NCBI RefSeq assembly: GCF_000426445.1
Contig: NZ_AUFJ01000015.1
Location: 62,001 to 126,000 of the forward strand
Direction: 5' to 3'
DNA from: Brevibacterium album DSM 18261
Lineage (GTDB): Bacteria; Actinomycetota; Actinomycetes; Actinomycetales; Brevibacteriaceae
Length of the DNA stretch: 64,000 nucleotides
The first letter of the stretch is position 1. Each line of letters begins with the position of its first letter. The position numbers and the translations under genes are program-made. This document shows, in pieces, positions 1 through 8,595 of this stretch. Under the pieces are notes generated by a model. That model saw nothing but the letters and a program-made list of their open reading frames with translations. It made no database searches and was not told the origin of the DNA.

Positions 1-440
1 TTCGCCCTGGCCCTGAGATCGTCCTTCCGGCGGTCCCGGTACCCGTCCACATCGAGCATGAGCCACGACCGCTGACCGGTCTGGGCCTGCACCGTGAGGC
101 GTGTGAGCTCCTGCAGGGCAGTGAGGACCTGTCCGTCCTGTCCCACGAGCCTGCGCAGGTTCTCTCCGCCGTCCTCGTTGACAATCGCGACCTGCGCGCG
201 TCCGTCGACCACGTCGATGTCGATGTCACCGTCGAGATCGGCGATGTCGAGCAGCTCCTCGAGATAGTCCGCGGCGATGTCCCCCTCCTCTTCGAGCAGC
301 TCGGTGCGGCTGCGCTTGGCCTCACCTGCCGCGCTGCCCCTCGCCTCGGACTCCTGCCCATCGGTCGCGGCCTGGGTGTGGCTCTCCACCGGAGCAGAGG
401 TGAGGTCCGGAGACTCCGGTGTCGTGGTGGCGTCGCTCAT
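1..440 (-). CDS. jag: Jag (SpoIIIJ-associated) RNA-binding protein, 3' part outside window
   Basis: Leftward gene starting at ATG 440 and still open at base 1, so only about 146 codons are present. Residues 1 to about 50 are an acidic Ser/Glu/Ala-rich tail. After that comes a segment of the type EEGDIAADYLEELLDIADL and then a KH-like stretch with GGENLRRLVGQDGQVLTALQ, the GxxG-type loop of Jag KH domains. The R3H domain expected at the C-terminus lies beyond the edge. Its place directly after yidC (43-bp gap) is the conserved rpmH-rnpA-yidD-yidC-jag order. Jag/KhpB proteins bind RNA and influence cell division and envelope processes in Gram-positive bacteria; the role here is inferred from family and synteny. 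Confidence 0.88.
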   Translation of the reverse strand, partial: MSDATTTPESPDLTSAPVESHTQAATDGQESEARGSAAGEAKRSRTELLEEEGDIAADYLEELLDIADLDGDIDIDVVDGRAQVAIVNEDGGENLRRLVGQDGQVLTALQELTRLTVQAQTGQRSWLMLDVDGYRDRRKDDLRARA

Positions 441-483
441 GATCGTCCCTTCGTGGCGGTGGCTGCAGCCTGCACAGCCGAGG

Positions 484-1485
484 TCACTTCCTGCGCTTCT
501 TGCGCTTCTGCTTCTGGCGCTTGGCGCTGACCGGCTGAGAGCGCTGACCGCCCTGCGTGCCGCCCTCGGTGCTCGTGTCCTCCGAACCCTGCGACTTCAT
601 CTCGATGGGATCGGAACCCGGCAGGGGGCTCTTGCCCTTGCGCGCACGGCGCTCCATGAGCTCCCTCTCCGCCTGCGAGCCCGGTGTGGGCATATTGCGG
701 ATGATCACGGTCTGCTGCCCCATCGTCCAGCCGTTCGAGATGAGCCAGTAGATGAGCACGCCGAGCGGGAAGTAGACGCCGCCGATGCCGAAGACCACGG
801 GCATGAGGTAGAGCATCATCTTCTGCTGCTGCATGAACGGGTTGTTCATCGCAGCTTCCGACATGTTCTTCGTCATCATGTGGCGCTGGGTGAGGAACAT
901 CATCCCGGCCATGATGACGATGAGGATGGCGGTGAGGATCCGCACCCACAGCACGTTGACGCCCTCGCCGGGATCGAGGAACGAGGCCGAGAGCGGGATG
1001 CCGAGGACCACTGCATGGTCCATCGACACCGCGAGATCGCGGGTCATGCCGCCCACCGCGTCCATGTGGCCCTCGGCCACCTGCGGGACGTTCATGATCA
1101 CGCGGAACAGGCTGAGGAAGATCGGCATCTGCACGAGCAGGGGCAGGCACGAGGCGAAGGGGCTGGTGCCGTGCTTCTTGAACAGCGCCTGCTGCTCCTC
1201 GACCATCGCCTGGCGGGAGAACTGGTCCTTCTTCCCCTTGTACTTCTTCTGCAGGCGCTGGATCTCGGGCTGGATCATCTGCATCTTGCGCTGCGATTTG
1301 ATCTGACGCACGAAGAGCGGGATGACGGCTGCGCGCACCACCACGGTGAGGCCCACGATCGAGAGCACCCACGTCCATCCGCCGTCGGCGGACATGCCCA
1401 GCATGGTGAACAGGTGATGGAACAGAGCAAGGATCCAGGCCACCACCCACTGGATGGGGTACAGAATCGTGTCGAAGAAGCCCAT
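484..1485 (-). CDS. yidC: Membrane protein insertase YidC/OxaA
   Basis: The 333-residue protein begins MGFFDTILYPIQWVVAWIL and has the Oxa1/YidC/Alb3 core. A first membrane segment lies near residues 20-55, followed by a charged cytoplasmic hairpin (the IKSQRKMQMIQPEIQRLQKKYK region) and then the segments around SCLPLLVQMPIFLSLFRV, the family signature. The C-terminus is a Lys/Arg-rich tail (QKQKRKKRRK), common in Gram-positive YidC and thought to contact ribosomes. YidC inserts membrane proteins with or without Sec. The length suits an actinobacterial YidC, which lacks the large periplasmic domain of proteobacterial forms. It is co-oriented with yidD (50-bp gap) and jag. Confidence 0.95.
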   Translation of the reverse strand: MGFFDTILYPIQWVVAWILALFHHLFTMLGMSADGGWTWVLSIVGLTVVVRAAVIPLFVRQIKSQRKMQMIQPEIQRLQKKYKGKKDQFSRQAMVEEQQALFKKHGTSPFASCLPLLVQMPIFLSLFRVIMNVPQVAEGHMDAVGGMTRDLAVSMDHAVVLGIPLSASFLDPGEGVNVLWVRILTAILIVIMAGMMFLTQRHMMTKNMSEAAMNNPFMQQQKMMLYLMPVVFGIGGVYFPLGVLIYWLISNGWTMGQQTVIIRNMPTPGSQAERELMERRARKGKSPLPGSDPIEMKSQGSEDTSTEGGTQGGQRSQPVSAKRQKQKRKKRRK

Positions 1486-1535
1486 TCACTCTCCTCGGCC
1501 TGGGAGCCCCTCGCCCGCAGGACCATCTCTTGTCG

Positions 1536-1940
1536 CTACCGCTTGTCCATTCTGCCATTGTCCGGCGCACCGCCCGCTTTCGCGGAGGGCGCCGTGGGCC
1601 CGGCAGCGGCCCAGATGGTCCGGCTCCTGGCCTCCAGGACGGAACCTCTCACATGATCGACTCCGCCGGAGGACAGAGGGTTGCAGCGCAGCAGGCGCCA
1701 CACGGTCATCGCTGAGCCGATGACCGCGCCCCTCACCTCGAACGAGTCGAGAGCGTACTTGGAGCAGCTCGGATAGTACCGGCACACATCGCCGTACAGA
1801 GGCGAGATGAGCATCCGGTAGGCCCGCATGAACCAGACGAACGGCATCCGGGGAAGGATCCGCACCCCGTGCAGGACCTTCGGCCAGCGTCCTTCCGGCC
1901 ACGCGGGCAGGGAGGACTCGGTGTCCTCATCCCTGCGCAC
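1536..1940 (-). CDS. yidD: Membrane protein insertion efficiency factor YidD
   Basis: The 134-residue frame starts at GTG 1940 and contains the YidD hallmark, MRAYRMLISPLYGDVCRYYPSCSKYALDSFE followed by CNPLSSGGVD, reported here in pieces: the paired cysteines of CRYYPSCS and the CNP motif are both visible. The family core is usually about 70-90 residues. Here there are some 30 extra residues on each side, the C-terminal ones being Ala/Gly-rich and poorly conserved. YidD is a small amphipathic membrane-associated protein that helps YidC-dependent insertion. The start overlaps the rnpA stop by 14 bases, the usual tight coupling. Confidence 0.93.
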   Translation of the reverse strand: MRRDEDTESSLPAWPEGRWPKVLHGVRILPRMPFVWFMRAYRMLISPLYGDVCRYYPSCSKYALDSFEVRGAVIGSAMTVWRLLRCNPLSSGGVDHVRGSVLEARSRTIWAAAGPTAPSAKAGGAPDNGRMDKR

Positions 1941-2286
1941 GTGCCTCCTGCCGCCTGCGCGCCTGCCGCAGCGCCTTCTCGAGAGAACGCGTCAGCTGAG
2001 GCCAGTCGGCCTCGGCAGCAGCCGGCAGCGCACGGAGCACGAGCAGCTGCCCGGGCTCCAGGTCGGCCAGCCGGCCTGCGGCCCAGGCCCGTCCCCGCCG
2101 CTTGACCCGGTTCCGGGTCACCGCATTGCCGACCGCCTTGGATACGACGAATCCCACGCGCGGGGCGTGGGATTCGCGGGTGTGCGCCAGGTGAGCGATC
2201 ACATGTCCGCTGGTCCCCTTCGCTCCGGTCCGGAATGCGGTCCGGAACTCATGGGGATCGCGCAGACGGTTCTCACGAGGCAGCAC
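1927..2286 (-). CDS. rnpA: Ribonuclease P protein component
   Basis: The 119-residue basic protein starts at GTG 2286. It has the N-terminal LPRENRLRDPHEFRTAFR segment and the RNR-type RNA-binding signature VGNAVTRNRVKRRGR around residues 51-66, which binds the RNase P RNA and the 5' leader of pre-tRNA. The length is normal for the family. It follows rpmH by 28 bp and overlaps yidD, as in most bacteria. The transcript probably starts at the rpmH promoter. Confidence 0.96.
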   Translation of the reverse strand: MLPRENRLRDPHEFRTAFRTGAKGTSGHVIAHLAHTRESHAPRVGFVVSKAVGNAVTRNRVKRRGRAWAAGRLADLEPGQLLVLRALPAAAEADWPQLTRSLEKALRQARRRQEARAQG

Positions 2287-2314
2287 GAGGACTCAGGCCT
2301 CTGTGGTCCGCCGC

Positions 2315-2452
2315 TCAGGCGGAGAGGGCGCGACGGCCCTTGCGGCGGCGCGATGCGAGGATCGCGCGGCCGGCGCGGGTGCGCATGCGCAGGCGGAAGC
2401 CGTGCGTCTTGGCGCGCTTGCGGTTGTTCGGCTGGAAGGTGTGCTTGCTCAC
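2315..2452 (-). CDS. rpmH: 50S ribosomal protein L34
   Basis: A 45-residue, Arg/Lys-rich ORF starting at GTG 2452. Its translation begins (M)[19 protein letters not shown] and ends with [11 protein letters not shown], the unmistakable L34 pattern (NxRKRxKxHGFRxRM). A clear AGGAG lies 6 bases before the GTG, which fixes the start. It is the first gene of the leftward rpmH-rnpA-yidD-yidC-jag operon. Confidence 0.97.
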   Translation of the reverse strand: MSKHTFQPNNRKRAKTHGFRLRMRTRAGRAILASRRRKGRRALSA

Positions 2453-2616
2453 TTCTTACTCCTACGGTCTTCGCGGGCGCGGAGCGCCAGCGGGCGCGGT
2501 TCCGCTGTTCAGGTGGGAGCGACGCCGAGACGGCCTCGGCACTCCATGCCTGCGTCGAGGGAAACACGGGGAAGTTCGCACACACCGGAGTACTGGCCCA
2601 CAACACAGGACACTCA

Positions 2617-2646
2617 ATCGTAGGGGCGGGCACTGTCACCGGTCAA
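2617..2646 (-). promoter_or_regulatory. Promoter of the rpmH operon
   Basis: On the minus strand TTGACC (2646-2641) and TACGAT (2622-2617) are separated by 18 bases, a good fit to the housekeeping sigma factor consensus. The predicted transcript would start around 2610 and have a leader of about 155 bases before rpmH. It is the best promoter match in the rpmH-dnaA intergenic space. The call rests on sequence only. Confidence 0.6.
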
Positions 2647-2779
2647 ACCGGAGGCCCCACCCGCCCGCACGAGGCGCCGCGCACAGCAGCGGACTCCTCC
2701 GCGGACAGCGGACCGGCGGCGGTGGAACCGCGCCGTCACGGGCGGTCCGATGAGCCTGCGGACCGCGGCCTGGCGGAGC

Positions 2780-3000
2780 TGGCCCACAGGCGTCCACAGC
2801 GCATCCGGAAGGTTATGCACACATGGCGTGAACAAGTCCGTCCACAAAGAACACACATGTGATTTCCACACGGTTGCCCACAGATGTGGATGAATCCGGG
2901 GACGGCTTCGTCAGTCTGCACATTCTGTGGAAAACTGTGTGGACGCCATCCACTGCGCTGTCCACACCTGTGGGCGGCGCGCACGCACAGGTGGTGTGGA
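2780..3000. other. DnaA-box-like cluster upstream of dnaA (left part of oriC region)
   Basis: The 576-bp rpmH-dnaA gap carries no convincing gene. Its right half is packed with degenerate 9-mers resembling TTGTCCACA or its complement. Examples are TTATGCACA 2813-2821, CGTCCACA 2839-2846, ATTTCCACA 2862-2870, TTGCCCACA 2874-2882, TGTGGATGA 2885-2893, TGTGGAAAA 2926-2934 and TGTCCACAC 2959-2967. Such clusters bind DnaA and serve for initiation or dnaA autoregulation. The left half (about 2453-2780) holds the rpmH promoter and GC-rich DNA with no clear signal. No base of this cluster is inside the dnaA start chosen at 3029. Confidence 0.65.
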
Positions 3001-3028
3001 CGGACAGGCTTCGGGAGGACAGACCACG

Positions 3029-4861
3029 GTGGACACCGCGCACGACGACCTAGGGCAGATCTGGACGACGGTCCTCACGAACCTGCTCAACGACCCGGAC
3101 ATCTCCGCGCATCACAAGGGCTTCCTCGCCGGAGCCGTGCCCAAGGGGATGATCGGGGACTCCATCGTGGTGCTCGCGGTGCCGTCCGAACTCCACCGAC
3201 GCAACCTCGAGAACAATCTGCGCGAGCCCCTCACCCGCGAGATCACGAGGATCGTGGGTCACAGCGTCAGCTTCGCGATCGCAGTGGGGACCGCCCACAT
3301 CCAGCCGGAGGCCGAGACCGTCCCCTCCGGGGCTCAGCACAGCGCCGCCGCGCATGCGCCGGCCTCGGACGTCCACGAGGACTCCACCGGGATGAGTCGG
3401 ACCCACATCGCAGGTCCGGAGGACCATGCTCCCGAGGACGGTCCTCAGCAGGCCGGCGGCCGGCAGGACAGCACCTATGCGGACCTCGCAGCACAGGTCG
3501 GACGCGGCAGCAGCCCCGCTCACACATACGAGGAGGCAGCCGAGGGCGTCCACCGCAGCGCAGAGCACAGCACCGCGCTCGAGCACGACCGCGGTGCCGC
3601 AGCCGGACGCTTCACCCCTGCGGACACCACTGCCCTGCAGGCCGCGGCGCAGCAGGCCGCCGCGGGACGGGGAGGGCCTGCTGCACCTCCGACCGGGGAC
3701 GCCCCGGGGATGCGAGGACAGGACGCCGACAGGTCCCGTTCCGGCCGGCCGGCTCCGGCCTTCTCCCACACCGGGACGCCCGCACCGCACGGCCCCGACG
3801 GGGAGTCGTCCACGAGCCTGCTCAATCCCAAGTACACGTTCGATGCGTTCGTCGTCGGTGCGTCGAACCGCTTCGCGCACGCGGCCGCCTTCGCAGTCGC
3901 GGAGTCCCCGGCCAAGGCCTACAACCCGCTCTTCATCTACGGAGACTCGGGACTGGGCAAGACGCACCTGCTCCACGCGATCGGGCACTACTCCCAGCAG
4001 CTCTACCCCAAGATCAGCGTCCGCTACGTCTCCAGCGAGGAATTCGTCAACGACTTCATCAACACGGTGGGCTCGCAGACGACGTCGAACACCCTGCGGC
4101 CCGCGTTCCAGCGGAGGTACCGCGAGGTCGACATCCTCATGATCGACGACATCCAGTTCCTCCAGGGCAAGGACGCGACGGTCGAGGAGTTCTTCCACAC
4201 GTTCAACGCGCTGCACAACGAGGACAAGCAGGTCGTCATCACGTCCGACCAGCCGCCCAAGATGCTCAAGGGCTTCGAAGAGCGCCTGCGCTCCCGGTTC
4301 GAGTGGGGCCTCCTCACGGACGTCCAGCCGCCGGACCTCGAGACGCGCTTCGCGATCCTGCGGAACAAGGCGTTCTCCGAGAAGCTCGACGTCCCCAATG
4401 AAGTCCTCGAGTACATCGCGAGCCGCGTCTCCTCGAACATCCGCGAGCTCGAGGGCGCTCTCATCCGCGTGACGGCCTTCGCGAACCTCAACGACCAGGT
4501 CATCGACGTGGGCCTGGCCGAGACCGTGCTCAAGGACTTCATCACGCAGGACGACACCCCGGAGATCACGGCCGCCGACATCATGGGGCAGACCGCGGCG
4601 TACTTCGACCTGTCGCTCGAGGATCTCCAGGGCACGAGCCGCTCGCGGACGCTGACCACCGCCCGGCAGATCGCGATGTACCTCTGCCGCGAGCTCACGG
4701 AGCTGTCGCTGCCCAAGATCGGCCAGGAGTTCGGCGGACGCGACCACACCACCGTCATGCACGCGAACAAGAAGATTCGAACGCAGATGGCCGAGCGGCG
4801 GACGCTCTACACCCAGGTCACCGAACTCACGAACCGCATCAAACAGCAGCATCGACTCTGA
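3029..4861 (+). CDS. dnaA: Chromosomal replication initiator DnaA
   Basis: GTG 3029 is chosen because translation from it gives [20 protein letters not shown], the normal DnaA N-terminus, with GGGAGG at 3013-3018; the frame stays open further upstream but runs through DnaA boxes. The product is 610 residues. Domain I covers residues 1 to about 85, followed by a long, low-complexity Ala/Gly/His-rich domain II of roughly 180 residues. The AAA+ domain starts at [13 protein letters not shown] and has Walker [10 protein letters not shown] near residue 305 and Walker [13 protein letters not shown] near 370. Domain IV carries the DNA-binding signature [15 protein letters not shown] near 568-583. DnaA opens oriC and loads the helicase; dciA nearby encodes the probable helicase-loading partner. 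Confidence 0.97.
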   Translation: MDTAHDDLGQIWTTVLTNLLNDPDISAHHKGFLAGAVPKGMIGDSIVVLAVPSELHRRNLENNLREPLTREITRIVGHSVSFAIAVGTAHIQPEAETVPSGAQHSAAAHAPASDVHEDSTGMSRTHIAGPEDHAPEDGPQQAGGRQDSTYADLAAQVGRGSSPAHTYEEAAEGVHRSAEHSTALEHDRGAAAGRFTPADTTALQAAAQQAAAGRGGPAAPPTGDAPGMRGQDADRSRSGRPAPAFSHTGTPAPHGPDGESSTSLLNPKYTFDAFVVGASNRFAHAAAFAVAESPAKAYNPLFIYGDSGLGKTHLLHAIGHYSQQLYPKISVRYVSSEEFVNDFINTVGSQTTSNTLRPAFQRRYREVDILMIDDIQFLQGKDATVEEFFHTFNALHNEDKQVVITSDQPPKMLKGFEERLRSRFEWGLLTDVQPPDLETRFAILRNKAFSEKLDVPNEVLEYIASRVSSNIRELEGALIRVTAFANLNDQVIDVGLAETVLKDFITQDDTPEITAADIMGQTAAYFDLSLEDLQGTSRSRTLTTARQIAMYLCRELTELSLPKIGQEFGGRDHTTVMHANKKIRTQMAERRTLYTQVTELTNRIKQQHRL

Positions 4862-5443
4862 ACTGAACAATTCACAGCTGTGGACAAACCTGTGGGCAAC
4901 CCGGGAGAGGAGGTGGATGGAATGGGGGACGGAACCGCATCGGCCTGTGCACGCCTGTGGGCATAGCTCCCCCGCATGCACAGGCGTCCACCGGCGGCAG
5001 CATGCGGATGCACACTTCGTGCACGGGGTCGCGGACTGCGCATGCCTAGGGAATGCTGGGAAGCAGGCCTCTGTCCACAGCTTCCACAGTGGCTACTTCT
5101 ATGAACTATGAATACGAAGGCGCCCGCGAAAGAGTGACCGCGCACTGCGACGGATTGATGCACGAGGTGCGAGAAGCGCAATAATCCGGCTGTGCATCCA
5201 TGCACATCGGCATGTCCGCGTATTCGAACGCCAGGACACGGGGTGGGAGCGAGTGGGACTTTCCGAGAGACCTCCTCGCGCAGCGCTGCGCGAGGAGGTC
5301 CGGACGGCCGATCGTCGGTCTGGCACGAATGGCAGACCAAGTCAACGGAACACGCCGATAAGGGGTCCGCAGACCATGCATCGGGTTCCTTCCGTGCGGT
5401 AGAGTTCTTTCCTGCCCATCGGCCCACTACGCCCAGGAGAGTC
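4862..5443. other. dnaA-dnaN intergenic region: main oriC candidate
   Basis: This 582-bp gap has no supported gene. It contains one perfect DnaA box, TGTGGACAA at 4879-4887, and several near matches: TGTGGGCAA 4891-4899, TGTGCACGC 4946-4954, TGTGGGCAT 4956-4964, CTGTCCACA 5071-5079 and CTTCCACA 5081-5088. A relatively AT-richer stretch follows at about 5090-5200, a candidate unwinding element. A 32-bp palindrome sits at 5269-5300. Near the right end, TAGAGT (5400-5405) is a plausible -10 box for dnaN. In other actinobacteria oriC lies between dnaA and dnaN, which supports the assignment. Confidence 0.75.
5269..5300. repeat. Perfect 32-bp palindrome between dnaA and dnaN
   Basis: The left arm GACCTCCTCGCGCAGC is followed immediately by its exact reverse complement GCTGCGCGAGGAGGTC, without spacer. 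It lies 144 bases before the dnaN start and to the right of the DnaA boxes. It could act as an intrinsic transcription stop, a cruciform, or a protein-binding site at the origin. No T-run follows on either strand, so a simple terminator is not obvious. Confidence 0.9.
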
Positions 5444-6586
5444 GTGAACGCAGCAGCCGAACAAGTGAAGTTCCGAGTCGAGCGCGATGTCCTCGCCGAA
5501 GCGGTCACCTGGACCACGAAGGCTCTCCCGCAGCGTCCCTCCGTTCCCGTGCTCACCGGTGTGCTCATCGCCGCGGAGTCCGATGGCACGGTGAGGCTCT
5601 CCGTCTTCGACTACGAGGTCTCCTCCCGCACCGAGATCGCCGCCGAGGTCGAGGCGCCCGGCACGTTCCTGGTCTCCGGCCGTCTGCTCGCCGACATCGC
5701 CAAGGCTCTGCCCAATCAGCCCGTCACCCTCGAGCTGAACGGGGGCAAGGTGGACCTCTCCTGCGGCTCCTCCCGGTTCTCCCTCATGACGATGCCGGTG
5801 GACGAGTACCCCGCGCTGCCCGTGGTGCCCGAGCCCACCGGCACGCTCGCCTCCTCCGCGTTCCAGCACGCCGTGGGCCAGGTGGCGATCGCGACGAGCA
5901 AGGACGACACCGTTCCGATCCTCACCTCCGTCCGCGTCGAGATCGAGGGCGACAAGGTGTCCCTGCTCGCGACGGACCGCTACCGGCTGGCCGTCCGCGA
6001 ATTCACCTGGAACCCTGCGAGCCCCGACATCTCCCGCGCCGCCCTCATCCGCGGCAGGACCCTCGCGGACGCGGCGAAGTCGATGGGCGGGGACATCCGC
6101 ATCTCGCTCTCGGAGACCGGCGGCAAGGAGATGCTCGCGTTCAGCTCCAACGGCAGGGAGACGACCTCGCTGCTCGTCGAGGGCGATTACCCGAAGGTCC
6201 GCTCGCTGTTCCCCAAGGATGCGCCCATCACCGCCGTGATCGAGACGGCCGCGCTGCGCGAGGCGGTGCGCCGCGTGGCGCTCGTGGCCGAGCGCAACAC
6301 CCCCATCCGCTTCGAGTTCGCCGAGGGTGCGCTCACCCTCCGGGCCGGTGCCGGCGACGACGCCCAGGCCTCCGAGTCCCTGCCCGCTGAGATCACGGGC
6401 GGCGACATCACGACGGGCTTCAACCCCGTCTTCATCTCGGAGGGGCTGGCGCAGATGGGCCACCAGTACGTGCGCTTCTCGATGACCGAACCCAAGAAGT
6501 CCGTCGTCATCACCGGCCAGGAGGAGCCCACGGGCGAGCACGACGACTCGTACCGCTACCTGCTCATGCCCATCATCCGCTTCTGA
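5444..6586 (+). CDS. dnaN: DNA polymerase III beta subunit (sliding clamp)
   Basis: GTG 5444 is preceded by AGGAGA at 5435-5440 and gives (V)NAAAEQVKFRVERDVLAEAV, the expected N-terminus, for a 380-residue protein. The three-fold clamp repeats are visible: FDYEVSSRTEIAAEV in the first, VALVAERNTPIRFEFAEG in the third, and the typical end of PIIRF-type (LMPIIRF). Beta clamps are 365-395 residues. The ring tethers polymerase III to DNA and is a hub for repair proteins. The frame is open further left, but that extension would cover the origin palindrome and lacks family similarity. Confidence 0.97.
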   Translation: MNAAAEQVKFRVERDVLAEAVTWTTKALPQRPSVPVLTGVLIAAESDGTVRLSVFDYEVSSRTEIAAEVEAPGTFLVSGRLLADIAKALPNQPVTLELNGGKVDLSCGSSRFSLMTMPVDEYPALPVVPEPTGTLASSAFQHAVGQVAIATSKDDTVPILTSVRVEIEGDKVSLLATDRYRLAVREFTWNPASPDISRAALIRGRTLADAAKSMGGDIRISLSETGGKEMLAFSSNGRETTSLLVEGDYPKVRSLFPKDAPITAVIETAALREAVRRVALVAERNTPIRFEFAEGALTLRAGAGDDAQASESLPAEITGGDITTGFNPVFISEGLAQMGHQYVRFSMTEPKKSVVITGQEEPTGEHDDSYRYLLMPIIRF

Positions 6587-6643
6587 TGTCGTGCTGACCC
6601 GGCCGCCTCGGCCGGCCGTCGAACGGGAGGAGGGCCGAGCCAC

Positions 6644-7789
6644 GTGTGGGTGAGCAGACTCGCGCTGCGCGACTTCCGCTCCTACGACGCCCTGGACCTC
6701 GACCTCGAACCGGGCGTCACCGCCTTCGTCGCCCCCAACGGATGGGGCAAGACGAACCTGGTCGAGAGCATCGGGTACCTCTCGCGGCTGCGCTCCCACA
6801 GGGTCTCCCAGGATCTGCCGCTCGTCCGTGCGGGCTGCGAGGAGGCGGTGGTCTCCGCGCGGGCCCACCGCGGCCGGAGGCATGTGACCGCGGAGGTGAC
6901 GATCCGGGCGAAGGGGGCCAACCGCGCCCGGATCAACCGGACCGGTGTGCGGGTGCGGGAGATCCTGGGCCTCGTTCCCTGCGTCGTCTTCGCTCCTGAG
7001 GATCTCGGGCTCGTCAAGGGCGATCCCGGTGAGCGCCGGGACTGGCTCGACTCCCTCCTCGTGGCCCGCAGCCCGCGCTATGCCGGGGTGCTCGCGGATG
7101 CGGACCGGGCGCTGCGTCAGCGCAACGCACTGCTCAAGAACCTCAGGCAGAGGCCCGATCCCGGGCTGGAGGGCACCCTCGACATCTGGGACAGGGCCTT
7201 CGCCGAGGCCGCCGCAGCTCTGGTCACGGGCCGCCGCCGTCTGCTGGGGGACCTCGAGAAGCACATCGCCGGCCATTTCTCCCAGCTCGCCGCCGATGCG
7301 CGGGAGTCGAGGCGCTCCGCCGCAGCCGAGTACTCCTCGCGCATCGACTACGGCTCCGTGGACTTCTCAGGCGAGGACGCGCGGGAACGCACCACCGAGG
7401 TGGTCCTGGAGGCACTGGCCTCGCGGCGCCGGAAGGAGATCGACCGTGGGCTCACCCTCGTGGGCCCGCAGCGCGACGACGTGCTGCTGGGGATCGGGGG
7501 TGCGCCCGCGAAGGGCTATGCCTCCCACGGGGAGAGCTGGTCGCTCGCGCTCGCGCTGCAGCTCGCCGGCTGGGATCTGCTGCGTGAGGACTCAGGAGAC
7601 CCGGACGACCAGCCGATCCTCGTCCTCGACGATGTGTTCGCCGAGCTGGACTCGGGCAGGCGCGCACGGTTGGCCCAGACGGTCGCTCAGGCGGAGCAGG
7701 TGCTCATCACGGCTGCGGTGGGATCTGAGGTGCCCGAGGAGCTCACCGGTGCGGTCGTCGATCTCACCGGGATCGCGAGGCCGCTGTGA
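6644..7789 (+). CDS. recF: DNA replication and repair protein RecF
   Basis: The 381-residue protein starts at GTG 6644 with GGGAGGAGGG upstream. The Walker A loop is APNGWGKTN at residues 30-38 (the usual form is GxNGxGKTN). An ABC-type signature SHGESWSLALALQL and Walker B ILVLDDVFAELDSGRR lie in the C-terminal third. RecF is an SMC-like ATPase that loads RecA at gaps through RecOR. The length is normal. The last bases overlap dciA in a GTGA arrangement, implying translational coupling. Confidence 0.96.
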   Translation: MWVSRLALRDFRSYDALDLDLEPGVTAFVAPNGWGKTNLVESIGYLSRLRSHRVSQDLPLVRAGCEEAVVSARAHRGRRHVTAEVTIRAKGANRARINRTGVRVREILGLVPCVVFAPEDLGLVKGDPGERRDWLDSLLVARSPRYAGVLADADRALRQRNALLKNLRQRPDPGLEGTLDIWDRAFAEAAAALVTGRRRLLGDLEKHIAGHFSQLAADARESRRSAAAEYSSRIDYGSVDFSGEDARERTTEVVLEALASRRRKEIDRGLTLVGPQRDDVLLGIGGAPAKGYASHGESWSLALALQLAGWDLLREDSGDPDDQPILVLDDVFAELDSGRRARLAQTVAQAEQVLITAAVGSEVPEELTGAVVDLTGIARPL

Positions 7790-8379
7790 GTGATCCCGGC
7801 AGCACAGAGGTTTCGGGAGAGATGGGTGCGGCCGACAGGACGCGCGCGCCCCTGTCCTCGGCGGCGCTGGAGGCACTCGATCGCGTCAGGCGGATGGCCG
7901 ATCACGAACCTCGGCCGGGCAGCCGGTGGGCGGGGCCCAGACGGGAGGACGCGGGCCCAGGCCTCGGCGCCGCTCGCGCCCGAGGCCTGGGCGAGGTCGC
8001 GTACACGGCCGCGGGTGCCGATCCCCGGGACCCGCGGCCGCTGGCCGGCATGTTCTCGCGACTCGTGCAGAAGCGCGGGTGGACGTCGAGCCTGGACGTC
8101 GCCCAGCTGACGGAGCGGTGGGAGGAGCTGGTGGGCGGGGACGTCGCCGCCCACTGCACCGTGGAGAAGTTCGAGCCGCCGGTGCTCGTGGTGCGGACGA
8201 GCTCGACCACGTGGGCCACACAGCTGAAGATCCTCCGCGAGGGCCTGCTGGACAAGCTCGAGCGCGAGATGGGCAGACGCGTGGTCGAGGACATCGAGAT
8301 CCGGGGTCCGGAGCAGCGCCGATTCACCCGCGGCCGCCGAAGCGTCAAAGGCCGGGGCCCCCGGGATACCTGGGGGTGA
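7786..8379 (+). CDS. dciA: DciA/DUF721 family protein
   Basis: The 197-residue protein starts at GTG 7786, overlapping the recF stop. Residues 1-85 are a variable, Arg/Ala/Gly-rich extension. The DUF721 domain occupies about residues 86-190: LAGMFSRLVQKRGW, WEELVGGDVAAHC, FEPPVLVVRTSSTTWATQL and a GRRVVEDIEIRGP end. DciA is the ancestral bacterial partner that interacts with replicative helicase DnaB, and the gene sits next to recF in many actinobacteria. The final codons lie inside the first unit of a 59-60-bp tandem repeat. Confidence 0.92.
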   Translation: MSDPGSTEVSGEMGAADRTRAPLSSAALEALDRVRRMADHEPRPGSRWAGPRREDAGPGLGAARARGLGEVAYTAAGADPRDPRPLAGMFSRLVQKRGWTSSLDVAQLTERWEELVGGDVAAHCTVEKFEPPVLVVRTSSTTWATQLKILREGLLDKLEREMGRRVVEDIEIRGPEQRRFTRGRRSVKGRGPRDTWG

Positions 8380-8551
8380 AGTCGCCGATAGGCGAGGCGC
8401 GGGCCGTGCGGCGAGTTCTGCGGTGCGGCGAGGGGTAGCGTTACGGCTGGGTGAGGCGCGGGCTGGCAGCTGTAGGGCACCGGTGCGGCGAGGGGTGAAG
8501 TCACCGATAGGCGAGGCACGGGCTGTGTCGCGAGTTCTGCGGTGCGGCGAG
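8373..8551. repeat. Three tandem units of a 59-60-bp repeat
   Basis: Units begin at 8373, 8432 and 8492. The first and third are nearly identical over about 60 bases (GGGGTGAAGTC, CCGATAGGCGAGGC and GCGAGTTCTGCGGTGCGGCG occur in both). The middle unit is diverged but keeps GGGTGAGGCGCGGGCTG-like and CGGTGCGGCGAGGGG segments. The array covers the dciA stop codon and most of the gap to the next gene. It marks the junction between the conserved replication genes and the inserted metabolic block. Confidence 0.85.
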
Positions 8552-8595
8552 GAGACGCGAAGGCGCGTCTCAGCTGAGCCGGGCACACTGGGACG

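Noticed and set aside
3050..4981. Open frame of about 640 codons antisense to dnaA
   Set aside because: It is a mirror of dnaA codon bias in GC-rich DNA; its translation is Arg/Val/Leu/Glu-rich without any family motif and it covers a certain gene.
4917..5111. 64-codon ORF in the dnaA-dnaN gap
   Set aside because: It overlaps DnaA boxes, is rich in His and Cys from TGTG/CACA repeats, has no family and no support as a gene.
5342..7276. Open frame of about 640 codons antisense to dnaN and recF
   Set aside because: It spans two genes and their gap on the opposite strand with low-complexity translation; a shadow frame.
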